From assembly GCF_001705235.1 (NCBI RefSeq), contig NZ_MCGV01000001.1, positions 4,220,181-4,284,180 on the forward strand: a DNA stretch of 64,000 nt, read 5' to 3'. Positions within the stretch are counted from its first letter, which is position 1. Each line of letters begins with the position of its first letter. Of the stretch, positions 61,441-64,000 are shown one piece after another. The notes under the pieces were generated by a model. That model searched no databases. It was not told the origin of the DNA and worked only from the letters and a program-made list of their open reading frames with translations. The stretch is from Clostridium pasteurianum. Its GTDB lineage: Bacteria > Bacillota > Clostridia > Clostridiales > Clostridiaceae. Position numbers and translations under genes: made by a program.

Positions 61441-63288
61441 TTATTGTTCATCTTCAGTGTTTTTGAATTGATTGAAGTACATGTGATAATACTTGCCTTT
61501 TTTTGCTAGAAGGTCAGCGTGATTTCCCATTTCAATGATTTTTCCGTCATCTATAACCATTATTTTGTGGGCATCTTTTATAGTGCTTAATCTATGGGCT
61601 ATGATAAAACTTGTTCGCCCAGCCATTAATTTAATCATGGCTTCCTGTATTTTTAATTCTGTTCTAGTATCAACGCTACTTGTAGCTTCGTCCAGTATGA
61701 GTATAGATGGATTCGTTAAGATTGCTCTTGCAATGGCTAAAAGTTGTCTTTGACCTTGACTTAAATTTGAGCCGTTTTCGGAAAGTACAGTATTATAACC
61801 GTCTGGAAGCCTTTTTATAAATTCATGAGCGTTTGCCATTTTTGCTGCAATTGTTACCTTCTCATCAGGAGCATTCAAATTACCATACTTTATATTTTCT
61901 TTTATTGTTCCTGTAAAAAGATATGTATCTTGAAGTACTATACCAAAGCATTTTTTAAGGCTATCGCGGGTATAATTTCTTATATCAATTCCATCTATGA
62001 GAATTTCGCCATTGGTTACATCATAAAATCTTGTGAGTAAGTTTACTATGGTGGTTTTTCCGGCACCTGTAGGTCCAACAAGTGCTATAGTTTCACCTTT
62101 TTTTGCTTCAAAGTTAATAGCTTTAAGTATGTTTACATCTTTTCTATATCCAAAATAAACATTGTGAAATTCAACATTACCTTGTACTTTGTCAATTTTC
62201 GCAGCATCTGGTTTATCTTTTACTTCTTCATTTTGATCCAATATTTCAAATACTCTTTCAGCGCCAGCTACAGCCGATTGAAAGGTATTAAATACGTTGG
62301 CTAAATTATTGAGAGGTCTTACAAATTGCCTTGAATAGCTTAAAAAGCTTGCAATAATACCTACAGTAATCATATTTTCTACAGCTAAGATGCCTCCAAC
62401 ACCGGCAACTGCAGCAAAGCCTATGTTGTTTATTACGTTCATAAGTGGCATTAAAAAGCCAGAAAATATTTGAGCTTTTAATCCAACAGAGCATAATCTA
62501 TCATTTATATTATCAAATTCTTTAATAGTCTTTTCTTCATGGTTAAATGCTTTTACAATATGTATACCTGATATATTTTCTTCTATATGTCCATTAAGCT
62601 TTCCAAGTTCTGCTTGCTGCTCTTTAAAAAGTTTTCCTGTTTTTTTGGCAATATTCTTTGTAAGTATAAAAACTAGGGGTACAGTTATTAAACTTGCAGC
62701 TGTAAGTATTGGGCTTAATATTATCATCATAATTAAGGAACCAATTAAAGTTATAACTCCAGACATAAGCTGAATTGAAGATTGAGATATAGTGGTACTT
62801 ACGTTGTCTATATCATTTGATAATCTACTCATAATGTCGCCGTTGGAATTTGTATCAAAGAACATTACAGGAAGTTTTTGAAGTTTTAAAAATAAATTGT
62901 TTCTCATATTTTTTACAATTCTTTGACTTGAGGTTGATACTAAAAAGCCTTGAATTAAGGTTAAAATTGCATCAATAATATATGATGTAAGTAAAGCTAG
63001 TATCATTAAAGTCAAAAGATTGAAATTTACTTTTCCACTTTTTAGGGACATGGCATCAACAGCACGGCCTATAAAATAGGGAACTATAAGAGTTACTCCT
63101 GCATCTATTACAACTAATATAAACACTATAATAAGGTTTTTTCTTTCATATCCAAAGTAATTCCACAATCTTTTTAAGGTATTTTTAAAGTTCTTAGGCT
63201 TTTCTACAGGACCCATATGACGCCGTTTTCCGCCATTAAAACCTGGAATGGGTACATTTACATTAGTGGAATGTTGCGCTTCAGTCAT
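61441..63288 (-). CDS. ABC exporter half-transporter (TMD-NBD), second subunit
   Basis: 615 residues: a polar N-terminal extension of about 35 residues (HMGPVEKPKNFKNTL), six membrane helices (about 50-340), and a NBD with Walker A GPTGAGKTT (about 405), signature LSQGQRQL (about 507), Walker B ILILDEATSSVDT and switch IAHRLST. Follows its partner gene without spacing (TAA, then ATG), so the two make a heterodimeric multidrug-type exporter (BmrCD/LmrCD-like). Confidence 0.93.
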   Translation of the reverse strand: MTEAQHSTNVNVPIPGFNGGKRRHMGPVEKPKNFKNTLKRLWNYFGYERKNLIIVFILVVIDAGVTLIVPYFIGRAVDAMSLKSGKVNFNLLTLMILALLTSYIIDAILTLIQGFLVSTSSQRIVKNMRNNLFLKLQKLPVMFFDTNSNGDIMSRLSNDIDNVSTTISQSSIQLMSGVITLIGSLIMMIILSPILTAASLITVPLVFILTKNIAKKTGKLFKEQQAELGKLNGHIEENISGIHIVKAFNHEEKTIKEFDNINDRLCSVGLKAQIFSGFLMPLMNVINNIGFAAVAGVGGILAVENMITVGIIASFLSYSRQFVRPLNNLANVFNTFQSAVAGAERVFEILDQNEEVKDKPDAAKIDKVQGNVEFHNVYFGYRKDVNILKAINFEAKKGETIALVGPTGAGKTTIVNLLTRFYDVTNGEILIDGIDIRNYTRDSLKKCFGIVLQDTYLFTGTIKENIKYGNLNAPDEKVTIAAKMANAHEFIKRLPDGYNTVLSENGSNLSQGQRQLLAIARAILTNPSILILDEATSSVDTRTELKIQEAMIKLMAGRTSFIIAHRLSTIKDAHKIMVIDDGKIIEMGNHADLLAKKGKYYHMYFNQFKNTEDEQ

Positions 63289-64000
63289 TTACATCATCTC
63301 CTTTCCAATTTGAGAGAGGAAAATGTCTTTGTATATGCTGCAATTTTTTAGAAGTTCTTCATGTTTTCCTATGCCTTTAATTTCCCCGTCATCTAAAACT
63401 ATGATTTTATCTGCATCCATTACAGAAGTTATTCTTTGCGCTATTAAAATACAAGTTAAATCCTCTTCATATTTTTTTAAGTTTTCTCTTATTTTAACTT
63501 CTGTATCAGTATCTACTGCACTTGTAGAATCATCGAGAATAAGAAATTCTGATTTTCTGAGTAATGCTCTTGCAATGGATATACGTTGTTTTTGGCCGCC
63601 AGAAAGATTGACACCACCTTGACCAATTTTAACATCATAGCCTTCTGGAAGTTTTTCTATAAAATTATGTGCTGCAGCTACTTTTGAAGCTTCTATAACT
63701 TCATTAGAGCTAGCGTTGTCATTGCCCCATTTCAGGTTATCCAGTATGGTACCTGAAAATAATAGTGCTTTTTGTGGTACTAAGGCAACTTTGTTTCTCA
63801 AGTATTTAAAATTTAGATTTCTTATATCTATTCCATTAATTTTTATTTTACCTTTTGTACAGTCATAGAATCTTGGAATTAAATTTACAAGGGTACTTTT
63901 TCCTGAACCAGTTGAACCTATTATTCCTAGAGTTTCACCTTTGTTTAAATTAAAAGATATATCCTTTAAAACAGGTTCTTTTTCCTTATTGTAAGAAAAA
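63289..64000 (-). CDS. ABC exporter half-transporter, first subunit (cut by window edge)
   Basis: The frame is open to the right edge; only the NBD is visible. Walker A GSTGSGKST (about 63910-63884), VPQKALLFSGTI, signature LSGGQKQR and Walker B FLILDDSTSAVDT. The residue after Walker B is Asp (ILDD) where the catalytic Glu normally stands, marking a degenerate ATP site typical of one subunit in heterodimeric exporters; the partner has the canonical ILDE. The methionine at 63801 is internal. Confidence 0.92.
   Translation of the reverse strand, partial: FSYNKEKEPVLKDISFNLNKGETLGIIGSTGSGKSTLVNLIPRFYDCTKGKIKINGIDIRNLNFKYLRNKVALVPQKALLFSGTILDNLKWGNDNASSNEVIEASKVAAAHNFIEKLPEGYDVKIGQGGVNLSGGQKQRISIARALLRKSEFLILDDSTSAVDTDTEVKIRENLKKYEEDLTCILIAQRITSVMDADKIIVLDDGEIKGIGKHEELLKNCSIYKDIFLSQIGKEMM

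Overview
The window is AT-rich DNA from a Firmicute, most likely a Clostridium of the solvent-forming/saccharolytic group. The evidence is strong AGGAGG ribosome binding sites, the anaerobic cobalt-early B12 pathway, T-box leaders, a clostridial feo iron operon, flavodoxin, DUF3793 and DUF2325 proteins, RRNPP-type TPR regulators and very AT-rich spacers. No rRNA, tRNA or CRISPR array was seen.

Layout. 1-1.4 kb: 3' end of an RNase A-like polymorphic toxin gene with two immunity-like genes. 1.4-3.3 kb: an RRNPP quorum-sensing locus with a regulator, an unlisted 39-residue signal-peptide precursor directly behind it, and a small-RNA-like unit with a C6 loop. 3.6-7.6 kb: an AAA ATPase, an SGNH hydrolase, and an ABC-F ATPase behind a leader ORF and two tandem terminators. 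7.7-9.4 kb: a decayed copy of the RRNPP/sRNA locus, then a six-cysteine peptide gene with a truncated radical-SAM maturase remnant. 9.5-10.4 kb: two secreted SH3-like paralogues. 11-21.5 kb: an ECF S component, a cobalamin riboswitch and a 13-gene cbi operon (cobalt transport cbiMNQO, then cbiK-D-E-T-L-F-G-H-J). 21.7-23.9 kb: a P1-family peptidase and an S1-domain protein. 24-28.4 kb: a Fur-controlled feoA-feoA-feoB-feoC-like operon with DUF2325, flavodoxin and DUF3793 genes.

28.6-32.7 kb is an accessory island with a Septu-like ATPase/HNH defence pair, a decayed IS3 element, and an orphan Phd-type antitoxin next to a toxin stub. 32.8-34.8 kb: two tandem T-box leaders (predicted Leu specifier CUC) ahead of an MFS transporter. 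34.9-38.5 kb: a BusR-like c-di-AMP-type repressor and its osmoprotectant ABC transporter. 38.5-41.5 kb: a zinc-binding lipoprotein with a YraQ-like permease and its TIGR03943 partner, under a perfect palindromic operator. 41.5-54.6 kb: LysR/YeiH, a GH4 phosphoglucosidase, a cysteine desulfidase-like enzyme, a HD-GYP/hybrid kinase/response regulator operon, an esterase, and LysR/EamA. 56.7-64 kb: a malate uptake and malic enzyme operon, a MerR-type regulator and a heterodimeric ABC exporter cut by the window edge.

The most unusual structure is a family of about 240-bp elements at 43.5, 46.6 and 54.9-56.7 kb. Each has a short conserved 5' segment, then a giant quasi-palindrome with arms of about 80 bp. 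The two uninterrupted copies share a nearly identical 29-nt apex. Arm sequences differ between loci but stay self-complementary. Each element sits between converging genes, and at two loci the arms include the last codons of the neighbouring gene, copied in inverted orientation. In the third copy an IS110-family element sits exactly in the apex. Together with the peptide/sRNA quorum-sensing locus and the tandem T-boxes, these are the observations most worth following up.
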